Assembly (NCBI GenBank): GCA_029975645.1
Contig: JARKOU010000148.1
Span: 1-64,000, forward strand
Source of the DNA: Actinomycetales bacterium
GTDB lineage: Bacteria; Actinomycetota; Actinomycetes; Actinomycetales; JAHECE01
Length of the DNA: 64,000 nucleotides
Direction: 5' to 3'
The notes beneath the pieces are model-generated. The model did not search any database, was not told the origin of the DNA, and saw only the letters and a program-made list of their open reading frames with translations. Below are positions 21,103 through 30,230 of this stretch, piece after piece (position 1 is the stretch's first letter; each line of letters starts with the position of its first letter). A program made the translations under genes and the position numbers.

Positions 21103-21936
21103 ATGATCAGGAGACTTGGACGGGTTGTGGCCACGGCCATGCTCGGCCTTGGCCTGGTCCTCGTCGGCGCCTCGGCCCCGGCCCTGGCTGCGGACGATGT
21201 GGTGCCGGTCGGCAACGACGTCTCCTTCCCGCAGTGCGACGAGACGTTGCCCACGGGCCAGGCGTTCGCCGTCGTCGGCGTCAACAACGGGAAGGCGAAC
21301 ACCACCAACCCGTGCTTCCGGGAACAACTCGCCTGGGCGCGCGGATCGGTCGGGGGCACGGCGCAACCGCGCGTCGCCCTGTACGTCAACACGGCCAACC
21401 CGGGCTTCGCGGGTTCCTGGTGGCCCAGGTCCAACTTCTACCCGGAGGCCTCGCCCGTACCCGTCGCCAACCCGTACGGTCTCTGCCTGGGCGGCAACGA
21501 CGTCGCCTGCGCGTTCATGTACGGCTACGCCAAGGCGTACGACAACGCCACGATGCGCGGCGTGCCCAGCCCGGCCTCATACTTCTGGTGGCTCGACGTC
21601 GAGACCATGAACAGCTGGGAGCCGGACACGGTCGCGAACCGGGCCGTTCTCGAGGGCATGACCCACTACCTCCGGGACGTGCTCCGAGCCAAGGGCGTGG
21701 GCGTCTACTCGACGGCCTACCAGTGGACCCTCATCACCGGCGGCGTGGGCCCCGTGACGAGCCCCACGCTCATCCCCTCCCCGAGCAACCTCAACGGACT
21801 GCCGAGTTGGATCGCCGGCGCCACGACCCTGCGCGGCGCCCTCGCGCTCTGCGCCTCGACGCCGCTGACCGGCGGGGACGTGACGATGGCGCAGTTCGTC
21901 TCGGGGGACCTCGACTACGACGTCGCCTGCCCGTAG
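21103..21936 (+). CDS. Secreted hypothetical protein (possibly GH25/DUF1906-like TIM-barrel fold)
   Basis: Signal peptide; VSFPQCD...YVNTANPG...YFWWLDVET..GVYST. Confidence 0.65.
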   Translation: MIRRLGRVVATAMLGLGLVLVGASAPALAADDVVPVGNDVSFPQCDETLPTGQAFAVVGVNNGKANTTNPCFREQLAWARGSVGGTAQPRVALYVNTANPGFAGSWWPRSNFYPEASPVPVANPYGLCLGGNDVACAFMYGYAKAYDNATMRGVPSPASYFWWLDVETMNSWEPDTVANRAVLEGMTHYLRDVLRAKGVGVYSTAYQWTLITGGVGPVTSPTLIPSPSNLNGLPSWIAGATTLRGALALCASTPLTGGDVTMAQFVSGDLDYDVACP

Positions 21937-23297
21937 GCCTCGCGTCCGTCCGTGGGCTCAGGGCCGCCGTCGCGCCCGACCGCCAGCGCCCACCACGCGA
22001 CCGCCAGGACGGCGAGGTTGACCGCGCTCGAGGACGGGATCCCGAGCATCCCGGCTCCCCACCACGTGCCGAAGCCGGTCGGGGAGATGCTGAGCAACGC
22101 GACCGGCACGGCGAACGCGAACGGCAGGACGGGGGGCGTGCGCTGTCGTCGTCCCTCACCCCACCGGCGTAGGGACCGGTCCGCGCGCGCGGCCAGGCCC
22201 GCCACGAACCAAGCGCCCGTCACCACCAGCGCGAACGCCACCACGTGGACGCCCCACCAGGCCGGGCTCAGGGGCGGCGCGGCGAAGCCGGCCCACCAGG
22301 CGAGTCCGGCGGCCGCGGCCACGAGCGGGATGTGCCAGAGGTAGATGCCGACGGCGCGCGAGCCGAACACCGCCACCACCAGGTAGACGTGGTCGTGTGC
22401 GAGCAGGCGCGCGAGCAGGGGCCACAGCGCGGCGAGGAGGAGCACCAGCCCCAGGCCGTAGAGCGCCACCACGAGGGTGGGCGGAGACAGGTTGGAAGGC
22501 TCCGGGTCGCCGGCGTAGGACACCATCGACGAGGAGTACGGGCCGAGGACGGCGAGCGCGACGGCCGCCCCGACGGCGGCGAACGCGCCGGCGATCAGGG
22601 GCAGGGGGCGCGCGGCCCGAAGCGCCGCGAGGTGGTAACCCACCTGGTGGACGAAGCCCCACACCAGGAGCAGGTTCAACCAGCCGAGCGTGGGGGAGAG
22701 GTTCCAGCGCACGGCGTCGACCACGGCGATCGCCGCGAGCCACAGCGCGAGCGTGGGCACCGGGCGACGTGCCCATCGGGCGGTCCACGGCACCGCCGCG
22801 ACCACGGCGCCGTAGACCCCGAGAAACCAGACGAGTTGGGAGAGGAACTTGCCCGCGACCTCGGCGAGGGGGACCACGAGCACGAGCGGCAGGAGCAGCG
22901 CCGTCCAGAACGCCGTGTAGGTCAAGCCCGGGGTACCCAGGCGCAGAAGGCGACGGCGCAGGAAGGGGCCGGCGTGCGGCTCGCGGTTCCAGGACGCCAG
23001 GTTCGTGACCGCCCCGGCCGCGAAGAAGAGGGGCAGTATCTGCAGCGTCCACGTGGCCCAGGCGATGTCGGGCCGCAGGTCGAGCACGCTGGCGGGCTCG
23101 CCAGTGCCGACGTCCCAGGCGATCGAATGCGCGAGGACCACCACGAGGAGGGCGAACGCCTTGGTCGCGTCGAGCACGCGGTCGCGGCCGGCGGCCAGGC
23201 GCGACATCCGAGCCTGCAGGTCCGGCGGGGACCCGGCCATGGCGGACCTCCCTCGCGCGGCCCAGCCCGCCCGGCGGTCGGCGCTCGGGGCCGTCAT
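21915..23297 (-). CDS. Acyltransferase family membrane protein
   Basis: DATKAFALLVVVLAHSIAWDVG, multi-TM; start uncertain. Confidence 0.8.
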   Translation of the reverse strand: MTAPSADRRAGWAARGRSAMAGSPPDLQARMSRLAAGRDRVLDATKAFALLVVVLAHSIAWDVGTGEPASVLDLRPDIAWATWTLQILPLFFAAGAVTNLASWNREPHAGPFLRRRLLRLGTPGLTYTAFWTALLLPLVLVVPLAEVAGKFLSQLVWFLGVYGAVVAAVPWTARWARRPVPTLALWLAAIAVVDAVRWNLSPTLGWLNLLLVWGFVHQVGYHLAALRAARPLPLIAGAFAAVGAAVALAVLGPYSSSMVSYAGDPEPSNLSPPTLVVALYGLGLVLLLAALWPLLARLLAHDHVYLVVAVFGSRAVGIYLWHIPLVAAAAGLAWWAGFAAPPLSPAWWGVHVVAFALVVTGAWFVAGLAARADRSLRRWGEGRRQRTPPVLPFAFAVPVALLSISPTGFGTWWGAGMLGIPSSSAVNLAVLAVAWWALAVGRDGGPEPTDGREAYGQATS

Positions 23298-23357
23298 TGC
23301 CGATCGTCCCACCACGGGGGGATCGACGCAGGCTGGAGGGGGCGCGATGATCGGGCG

Positions 23358-23930
23358 ATGGCACGCCTGGATGACCTCGAGAGGGTGGAGCCCGGTGACC
23401 GAGCCGAGTGGCGGGCGTGGCTCGCGGAGCACCACGCGACGTCGCCGGGGGTCTGGTTCGTCTCGCCGAAGCGCTCCACCCGTCGGGTGACGGTGACCTA
23501 CGAGGAGATGGTTTGCGAGGCGTTGTGCTTCGGCTGGGTGGACGGAGTGCTGCGCCGCCTCGACGACGAGCGGACCATGCTCCACGTCTCACCGCGCCGA
23601 CGCGGGAGCACCTGGGCGCGGACCAACAAGGAGCGCATCGCGCGACTCGAGGCCGCGGGCCTCATGGCGCCGGCCGGACGTGCCGTGATCGAGGCGGCGA
23701 AGGCCGACGGCACGTGGACGTCGATCGACGCCGTCGAGGCGCTGGAGGTCCCCCCGGACCTGGGGGAGGCACTCGCCCGGGACCCGATCGCCCGTGCCGG
23801 CTACGACGCGATGTCCGCGAGCGCCCGCAAGCAGGTGCTGTGGTCCGTGGTCAGTGCCAAGCGAGCCGAGACCCGGGCGCTGCGGGTGGCGCGGGCCGTC
23901 GAGGCGGTCAGGGAGCGCCGGGTGCCGTAG
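23358..23930 (+). CDS. YdeI/OmpD-associated family protein
   Basis: VWFVSPKRSTRRVTVTYEEMVCEALCFGWVDGVLRRLD, SARKQVLWSVVSAKRAETR. Confidence 0.85.
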   Translation: MARLDDLERVEPGDRAEWRAWLAEHHATSPGVWFVSPKRSTRRVTVTYEEMVCEALCFGWVDGVLRRLDDERTMLHVSPRRRGSTWARTNKERIARLEAAGLMAPAGRAVIEAAKADGTWTSIDAVEALEVPPDLGEALARDPIARAGYDAMSASARKQVLWSVVSAKRAETRALRVARAVEAVRERRVP

Positions 23931-23936
23931 GGGCCG

Positions 23937-24036
23937 GCGGACCTCAGGGACGATCGGACGGCCCGGACGGCTCGACACGCCGGGTGACGGGGCCGTTTGG
24001 CGATGTGTCGGGAGATCGATCGTCCGTGAGGTCCGC
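23937..24036. repeat. Palindromic element (family 2), overlaps 3' end of NUDIX gene
   Basis: 20-nt arms GCGGACCTCAGGGACGATCG / CGATCGTCCGTGAGGTCCGC (19/20). Confidence 0.85.
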
Positions 24037-24516
24037 CGCGCCGGGAGCCGCCGCTCGGTGAAGTGCCTCCACGAGGCGATCGAGGAACGGCACCTGCCCG
24101 CCGACCAGCCTGGTTCGTGCCTCCCGGAGATCGAACCAGGCCGCCCGGTCCGCCTCCGGGAAGGACCGCACGATCCCGGAGCCGCGAGGCCATTCCAGGG
24201 TGAACTCGTTGCTCCGGATCGCGCTCGCGTCCAGGTCACCCTCGACCGCGAACGCGGTGATCCGCTTGCCGCTCGGCTGCCGCAGCGTGCCGAGGGGAAT
24301 CGCCTCCCCCGGAGGCGGCGGCATCCCGAGTTCCTCCTCGAACTCCCGCGCGGCGGCGGCCCGCGCGTCCTCCTCGGGGCCGTGCTCCCCCTTGGGGATG
24401 GACCAGGCTCCGGCGTCCTTGCGCGCCCAGAACGGCCCGCCCATGTGCACGAGGAGCACCTCGACCTCGTCGGAGGCGGTGCGCCGGTGCACCAGCAGCC
24501 CGGCGGACAGGACCAC
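23944..24516 (-). CDS. NUDIX hydrolase
   Basis: SIPKGEHGPEEDARAAAAREFEEELG NUDIX box. Confidence 0.93.
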   Translation of the reverse strand: MVLSAGLLVHRRTASDEVEVLLVHMGGPFWARKDAGAWSIPKGEHGPEEDARAAAAREFEEELGMPPPPGEAIPLGTLRQPSGKRITAFAVEGDLDASAIRSNEFTLEWPRGSGIVRSFPEADRAAWFDLREARTRLVGGQVPFLDRLVEALHRAAAPGAADLTDDRSPDTSPNGPVTRRVEPSGPSDRP

Positions 24517-24525
24517 GACCGGTCC

Positions 24526-25509
24526 CTACGCCCGGATGCTCCCGGCGTTGATCACCGGGGAGACCTCCGCCTCCCCGCAGAGCACCACCATGAGGTTGCT
24601 GACCATGGCCGCCCGCCGCTCGGCGTCGAACTCCACGAGGTTCTTCTCGCCCAACTCAGCCAAGGCCATCTCCACCATGGTCACCGCGCCGTGGACGATC
24701 TTCCGCCGCGCCGCGATCACCGCCTCCGCCTGCTGGCGTCGCAGCATGACCTGGGCGATCTCGGGGGCATACGCGAGGTGCGTGAGGCGGGCGTCCTCCA
24801 CGGATACACCGGCGACCGCCAGGCGGTGCCCGAGTTCCTCCCGCAGCGCCGCCGAGACTTCGGCGACGTTGCTGCGCAGGGTGATCTCGGCGGCGTCGTC
24901 GTCCTCGCCGTGGTCGTAGGGGTACGCCGTGGCGACGTGCCGTAGCGCGGTCTCGGCCTGGATCGATACGAAGGACTCGTAGGCGTCGACGTCGAACGCC
25001 GACTTCGCCGTGTCCTCCACGCGCCAGACCACGACGGCGGCGATCTCCACGGGGTTGCCGCGGCGATCGTTGACCTTGAGGCGGTCGGTGAGGAAGGTGC
25101 GGGCGCGCAGCGAGATCTTCATCCGGCCTGGCCCCGCCTTGGGTGCCTTGCGTTCCGGTACCCCCGGCGGCGTGGGCGACGACGCGGGGCCGGGGTGCGC
25201 CTGGATCGTGCCGCTCGAGTAGAACGGGTTGCCCCAGTGGAAGCCGGGCTCCCGCACGGTCCCCTTGTAGGACCCGAACAGGACCAGCACCCGCGCCTCG
25301 TTCGGCTGGAGCGAGAACAGCCCGGTGAACAGCAGGATCGCCCCGGTGATCACGAGGATCGACGCGAGGAGCATCCAGACGACCGGCTCGTCGTTCTCAC
25401 CCTGGGCGATCGAGGTGACGAACAATGCGATCCCGCCCGCCAGGACGACGATCGTGACCGGCAGCATCACCCACCCGCTGATCGTGCGGGTGGGTCGTTC
25501 GGTGGTCAT
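24526..25509 (-). CDS. SPFH domain/band 7 family protein
   Basis: NEARVLVLFGSYKGTVREPGFHWGNPF, VVVWRVEDTAKSAFDVDAY, RRQQAEAVIAARRKIVHGAVTMVE. Confidence 0.94.
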   Translation of the reverse strand: MTTERPTRTISGWVMLPVTIVVLAGGIALFVTSIAQGENDEPVVWMLLASILVITGAILLFTGLFSLQPNEARVLVLFGSYKGTVREPGFHWGNPFYSSGTIQAHPGPASSPTPPGVPERKAPKAGPGRMKISLRARTFLTDRLKVNDRRGNPVEIAAVVVWRVEDTAKSAFDVDAYESFVSIQAETALRHVATAYPYDHGEDDDAAEITLRSNVAEVSAALREELGHRLAVAGVSVEDARLTHLAYAPEIAQVMLRRQQAEAVIAARRKIVHGAVTMVEMALAELGEKNLVEFDAERRAAMVSNLMVVLCGEAEVSPVINAGSIRA

Positions 25510-25567
25510 GGTTCCTTCTTCTTCCGGTCGCGACGTGAGCGACGTGGTGGATGGGGGATCTCCCGGC

Positions 25568-26467
25568 TCAGGACACGGTCACGGTCTTGGAGTCGGACAT
25601 CGGGGTGCCGCCCGCACCGTCCGAGGGGTCGTCCTCGGTGATGACGATCGTGTACGTGCCCGGCTCGAGGTCCACCGTGAACGAGAACGGTGCGAAGGTC
25701 TGCCCCTCGGAGGTGAGGGTGTTCCCTGCCTGCACCTCCGCACCGTCGGCGTCGAGCACCTTCCAGGGCACGTTCGCCTCGAACGCGGCGGCGTCCCCGC
25801 TCACCGCGACGGGGGAGGTGACGTCCGCACCCTCACCAGGGGAGTCGATCTGCACGAGCATCCGGACGTTCATCGGGTCCTCGCGGGCGACCGGTTGGTC
25901 CCACACGACGGCGCCCCACAGCTCGCCGGCGGGCTCGCCCTCGATGAGGAGCTGCACGGGGGCGGATTCTTCTTCGGCGGCGTCGGTGGCCGTGTAGACG
26001 AGTTGCTGGATCATGAGCGCGGCGCCGGGCGAGCCGACGTTGGCGGTGCGCGCGTCCTCGGAGAGGTTGACGACGATCGTCTCGCCCTGCCGGCTGATGC
26101 CGAGCACCTGCGTGGCGGGGTTCCAGGTGGTCGAGTAGTCCGGGTCCGCGGGCCCGGCGATCATCCGCTCGACGGCGGTGGCGACAGGGTCGTCCGTCTC
26201 CACCTCGGTGGTCTCCCGGGCCAGGCGAAGTCCGGCTCGCGTGTCGATCATGTAGTAGGCGGGGACGGCCACGGTCTGCGAGGGGGCGGTCTCGCTTGCG
26301 CTGGACGTGGGCGACGGCGTCGCGCCACCGCCGTCGGGGGGCGTGCAGGCCCCGAGGGCAGCGACGGCGCCCGCGGCGAGTGCGGCGAGCCACATGCGGG
26401 TCGCGCCTCGACGACGGTGCGCCTCGACGCGGTGGCGCTCGACGGGCGGCGTGGTGTGGACGGCCAT
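25568..26467 (-). CDS. Lipoprotein with GerMN and Gmad2-like domains
   Basis: Lipobox LGAC; GerMN-like middle; Ig-like C-terminus IDSPGEGADVTSPVAVSG...VPWKVLDADG. Confidence 0.8.
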   Translation of the reverse strand: MAVHTTPPVERHRVEAHRRRGATRMWLAALAAGAVAALGACTPPDGGGATPSPTSSASETAPSQTVAVPAYYMIDTRAGLRLARETTEVETDDPVATAVERMIAGPADPDYSTTWNPATQVLGISRQGETIVVNLSEDARTANVGSPGAALMIQQLVYTATDAAEEESAPVQLLIEGEPAGELWGAVVWDQPVAREDPMNVRMLVQIDSPGEGADVTSPVAVSGDAAAFEANVPWKVLDADGAEVQAGNTLTSEGQTFAPFSFTVDLEPGTYTIVITEDDPSDGAGGTPMSDSKTVTVS

Positions 26468-26570
26468 GGCCCCTCCTCAGCGGTCCGAGCCGCGCGGTCG
26501 CGGCCGGCGATCTGGTCCCGAGTCTGTCACCGCGCGGCCGGGCCGCGCGTGGGACCCGCCCGGAGGCACG

Positions 26571-27224
26571 TCACCGGCGAGAACCCTCGACGTCGGCGAT
26601 GGGTGGGGGTGGCGGCGCTCCGCCGCAGGCGCGCCAGACCAGGCGCGCGACGCGATCGGCCCAATCGGGCGGCACGGGGCGCCCGCCGAGAGCGAAGGCG
26701 TAGAAGGACCCCGTGAACAGGCTGCCGGCGACGTCGATGTCGGCATCGGCCGCGAGCAGTCCCGCCGCGATCGCCCGATCGAGACAGTCCCGCAGGCGCG
26801 CCCGGCGCGGCCGGACCAGGCGCTCGCGGTAGGCGGCGGCCAGGAGCGGGTCGACGCCCTGCAGGATCACTCCGGCGAGCGGTAGGGCGTTCGCCTCGCT
26901 GATGCAGTGGCGGAAGTGATCGAGTTCGGCCACGAGGTCGGTGAACGGGTCGCCGGTGATCGGCGGCGGGTCCACCTCGGCCATGGCCGCGACCGCGGCG
27001 ACTGCCAGGTCGAGTCGGGTCGGCCAGCGCCGGTACACGGCGGGGCGGGTGGTCCCCGCCTCCTGTGCCACGGCCGCCACGGACAGCCCCGCCAGCCCAC
27101 CGGCCGCGAGGTGTCGCTGTGCCGCGGCGAGGACGGCTGCGTCGATCGAGGCATCACGGGGTCGTCCCGGGCGGGGGTCGGCGTGGTCCGTCGCAGAGCG
27201 GAGCGGGACCGGGCCGGCGTTCAC
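26571..27224 (-). CDS. TetR/AcrR family transcriptional regulator
   Basis: GLAGLSVAAVAQEAGTTRPAVYRRWPTRLDLAVAAV HTH. Confidence 0.93.
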   Translation of the reverse strand: MNAGPVPLRSATDHADPRPGRPRDASIDAAVLAAAQRHLAAGGLAGLSVAAVAQEAGTTRPAVYRRWPTRLDLAVAAVAAMAEVDPPPITGDPFTDLVAELDHFRHCISEANALPLAGVILQGVDPLLAAAYRERLVRPRRARLRDCLDRAIAAGLLAADADIDVAGSLFTGSFYAFALGGRPVPPDWADRVARLVWRACGGAPPPPPIADVEGSRR

Positions 27225-27263
27225 CCCGAGGAGGCTACGCCGAGCGGGTCGCGCGCGAACCCC

Positions 27264-27354
27264 AGGGACGATCAGCGCGCCGCCACGCCCGGAATCGGGG
27301 TCGCACGACGGCGTGTCGCGTGGTCCGCGGATGCTGATCGTCCCTGAGGTCCGC
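27264..27354. repeat. Palindromic element (family 2) in TetR / NAD(P)-reductase divergent region
   Basis: Arms AGGGACGATCAGC (27264-27276)/GCTGATCGTCCCT (27333-27345); GATCGTCCCTGAGGTCCGC at 27336-27354 is identical to the reverse complement of 23937-23955. Confidence 0.8.
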
Positions 27355-27423
27355 TCCTTGTGTGACACGACCGCTCGCCCTAGCCTGGGGCGTTACATAG
27401 CAGCAACGTAATGGAGGCTGGAC

Positions 27424-28077
27424 GTGGTGCAGATCGCCGTCATCGGACACGGTCGGGTGGGTTCCGCCCTCGCACACGGCCTGCAGGCCGCCGGGCACGT
27501 GGTCACGCTCGCCGTCCATGACCCCGACTCGTCCAGCCTGCGCCGCGCCCTGGCGCGGAACCCCGCGCTACGCACCGCCACACCGCGGGAGGCCGTGCGC
27601 AGCGCCGACGTCGTCCTGCTCGCGACCCCGTTCGCCGCCGCCCGTGACGTGCTCCCACCGCTGGCGGAGGACCTGGAGGGACGCGTGCTCGTCGACTGCA
27701 CGAACCCGGTCGGTCGGGGCCTCACGCACGGCCTGCGCAGCGAACGATCGGGCAGCGAAGCGATTCAGGATCTCGCGCCAGGGGCTCGCGTGGTCAAGGC
27801 CTTCAGCGTCTACGGCTACGAGAACCTCGAGGATCCCGCCTTCCCCGGCATCGTCCGCGACGGCCGCCCGGTGCTCCCCATGATGCCGATCGCGGGAGAC
27901 GACGGCGCGGCGAAGGCCTCGGTCGCGGGTCTGGCGGCCGATCTCGGTTGGGACCCGCTCGACGTCGGCGGCCTGGTCCAGGCGCTCCACCTGGAGCACC
28001 TGACGCTGCTCTGGGTCCGCATGGTCCGGGCGGGTGGCCGATCCCCGCACCTGGTCTGGGCCGCGCTCTCGCGCTGA
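27424..28077 (+). CDS. NAD(P)-binding reductase (F420-dependent NADP reductase-like)
   Basis: IAVIGHGRVGSALAHGLQAAGH, DVVLLATPFAA, VLVDCTNPV; GTG start. Confidence 0.85.
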   Translation: MVQIAVIGHGRVGSALAHGLQAAGHVVTLAVHDPDSSSLRRALARNPALRTATPREAVRSADVVLLATPFAAARDVLPPLAEDLEGRVLVDCTNPVGRGLTHGLRSERSGSEAIQDLAPGARVVKAFSVYGYENLEDPAFPGIVRDGRPVLPMMPIAGDDGAAKASVAGLAADLGWDPLDVGGLVQALHLEHLTLLWVRMVRAGGRSPHLVWAALSR

Positions 28078-28135
28078 GGGCCGGCCGGACGACCACGCGC
28101 ACGACAAACGCACGCACGACGCCCAAGGGGAGCCC

Positions 28136-29317
28136 GTGTCCGTCACCACCCCGTTCCGGCGCCCGGTCACTCTGCGCGACCCCACGGAGCACGAGCGGGT
28201 CGCCACCCCGCTCGAGCTGCTCTTCGACCTGTGCTTCGTGGTGGCGGTCGCCGTGCTCGCGGCCGAGTTGCACCACGCCATCGCGGACGGGCACGCCCTC
28301 GACGGTGCCGCGCGCTACGCGACCCTGTTCATCCCCCTGTGGTGGGCCTGGATGTCGCACACGTGGTTCGCCACCGCCTACGACAACGGCGACGCGGTCC
28401 ACCGCCTCCTCACCCTCGCGCAGATGGCTGGGGTACTGGCGCTCGCGGCGACCGTGCCGGCCGCGTTCGCGGGTGACGTCGCGCCCTTCACGATCGCCTA
28501 TACCGTCATGCGGCTGCCCCTCGTGATCCTGTGGCTGCGTGCCGGACGCGACGACGTCGCCCACCGCCGCTTCGCCTACCGGTACGCCGCCGGGACGGTG
28601 GTGGCCCAGGGCGTGTGGCTTGCGGCGCTGCTCGTTCCCGAGCCCGGCCGGTGGGTCGTGTGGGCCCTCGCGCTCGCCGTCGAACTCGCCACCCCGCCGT
28701 GGGCGGTCGCGGCCGCGCCGGATCGCATCTTCCACGCGGGCCACATCGCGGAGCGGTACGGGCTGTTCACGATCATCGTGATCGGCGAGACGATCCTGGC
28801 GGTCGCCGTCGGGATGCGCGACGGCGTGGCGGACGGTTCGTTCGACGCCGCGGGTGTGGTGATCGCGGCATCAGCGCTGGCGATCGCCTTCGCGCTCTGG
28901 TGGCTCTACTTCGACTCCCTCGGCCGGGAGGGGCTCGAGAGGAACCGTCGTGCGGCATTCGCCTGGGGCTACGGGCACTACGTGATCTTCGTGTCGGTCG
29001 CGGCGGTGGGCGCTGGCGTCCAGGCGCAACTCGACCTCGTGACCCACGGCGAGGACGGCACGACGGCGCTCGCGGCCGTCGGGATCCCGGTCGCGGCCAC
29101 GCTCCTGGCCTTCGCCTGGCTCCAGCACGCGGCGAACCGCCGCCGTTCGGAGGCGACGCGCCTGGTGGTTCCTGCGGCGCTGGCCATCGCGATCGTCGCT
29201 GCGGCGGCCATGGTCCCGTCCGCTCCCTCAGCGCTCGGAGACGTCCTTCTCGCTCTGGTCCTGGCCGGCGCGGTCACGGCCGGAGTGGCCCGCCGCGGAA
29301 CGGGGGACGCCGCATAG
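28136..29317 (+). CDS. Low temperature requirement protein A (LtrA) family
   Basis: ERVATPLELLFDLCFVVAVA, HIAERYGLFTIIVIGETIL, multi-TM. Confidence 0.93.
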   Translation: MSVTTPFRRPVTLRDPTEHERVATPLELLFDLCFVVAVAVLAAELHHAIADGHALDGAARYATLFIPLWWAWMSHTWFATAYDNGDAVHRLLTLAQMAGVLALAATVPAAFAGDVAPFTIAYTVMRLPLVILWLRAGRDDVAHRRFAYRYAAGTVVAQGVWLAALLVPEPGRWVVWALALAVELATPPWAVAAAPDRIFHAGHIAERYGLFTIIVIGETILAVAVGMRDGVADGSFDAAGVVIAASALAIAFALWWLYFDSLGREGLERNRRAAFAWGYGHYVIFVSVAAVGAGVQAQLDLVTHGEDGTTALAAVGIPVAATLLAFAWLQHAANRRRSEATRLVVPAALAIAIVAAAAMVPSAPSALGDVLLALVLAGAVTAGVARRGTGDAA

Positions 29318-29328
29318 CCCGCCTGCCC

Positions 29329-29415
29329 CACGCCCTCGACGTCGGCGGCGACAACACTCGACGTCAGCGGTGACGGCGAGGTCGAGGGTTGTCGTTCGTG
29401 AGGTCGAGGGGGTGC
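29329..29415. repeat. Palindromic element (family 3) between convergent ltrA and ABC permease
   Basis: CGACAACACTCGAC (29349-29362)/GTCGAGGGTTGTCG (29381-29394) inner arms plus outer CCCTCGAC/GTCGAGGG arms. Confidence 0.75.
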
Positions 29416-29423
29416 GCCCTCGC

Positions 29424-30230
29424 TCAGCCGGCGAGGTCGCGGCGGTTGTAGGCGGCGACGGCGAAGGCGAGCGCCGCGGTGGCCGCGAGCATCAGCCAGC
29501 CGAGCCCGGGCCAGTCGAACCCGGACCGCAGCGGGCTCTCGCCGAGCGCCCATTCGTACGGGGACAGCCACGTGACCTCGGTGAGCCCCTCGACCAGGGG
29601 TGTCAGCCCGTTCCAGAGGTACGCGAGGATCCCGAGGCCCCATCCGGTTGCGCTCGCGACGGCGCGCTTGCCGCTCGCCGCGCCCGCCGCGAGGGCCAAG
29701 GACCCGAAGAGGATCGCCAGCGCCGTCGTGGAGGCCATCACCGCGGCGAGGTTCTCGATCGGCACCGTGAGGTCGAAGACCGGGCCCGCGAGCAGCAGCG
29801 CCACCATGACGACGGCACCCAGCCCCACCGTGAGCACGGCCAGCGCCGCCGCCTTCTCCAGGACGAACCGCGTGCGTGTCACCGGGCGGGAGAGCGTGAG
29901 GCCGATCGTGCCCCGCTCCTCCTCGCCGGCCACGAACCGCGCCCCGACCGCGACGCCGAACCCCAGCATCGTCAGCGGGACGATGAAGGAGAAGATCTCG
30001 GTCTCGAGGTACCCGATCGCCGTCGTGAAGTCGAGGCCGGCGTGCATGCCGAAGAGCGAGAGGAGCGCCTCCGGGTAGTCCGCCAGCAACTGGTCGAGGC
30101 CCTCCATCCCGATGATCGAGGGGAAGAACGAGGCCATGAGCACCACCATGAGGAAGGTGCCCGCCCCCCAGCCGACCATCCCGCGCCGGTAGTCGTACAG
30201 CGCCATGGCGAACACCGAGCGGGGCCTCAT
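29424..30230 (-). CDS. ABC-2 type transporter permease
   Basis: Multi-TM; adjacent to ATPase; EEERGTIGLTLSRPVTRTRFVLEK. Confidence 0.88.
   Translation of the reverse strand: MRPRSVFAMALYDYRRGMVGWGAGTFLMVVLMASFFPSIIGMEGLDQLLADYPEALLSLFGMHAGLDFTTAIGYLETEIFSFIVPLTMLGFGVAVGARFVAGEEERGTIGLTLSRPVTRTRFVLEKAAALAVLTVGLGAVVMVALLLAGPVFDLTVPIENLAAVMASTTALAILFGSLALAAGAASGKRAVASATGWGLGILAYLWNGLTPLVEGLTEVTWLSPYEWALGESPLRSGFDWPGLGWLMLAATAALAFAVAAYNRRDLAG

Noticed and set aside
21915-23930. Large overlapping ORF 22245..23930 (561 aa) as a single protein
   Set aside because: Only the last 190 residues (from ATG 23358) form a recognisable YdeI-like protein; the rest is antisense to the acyltransferase.
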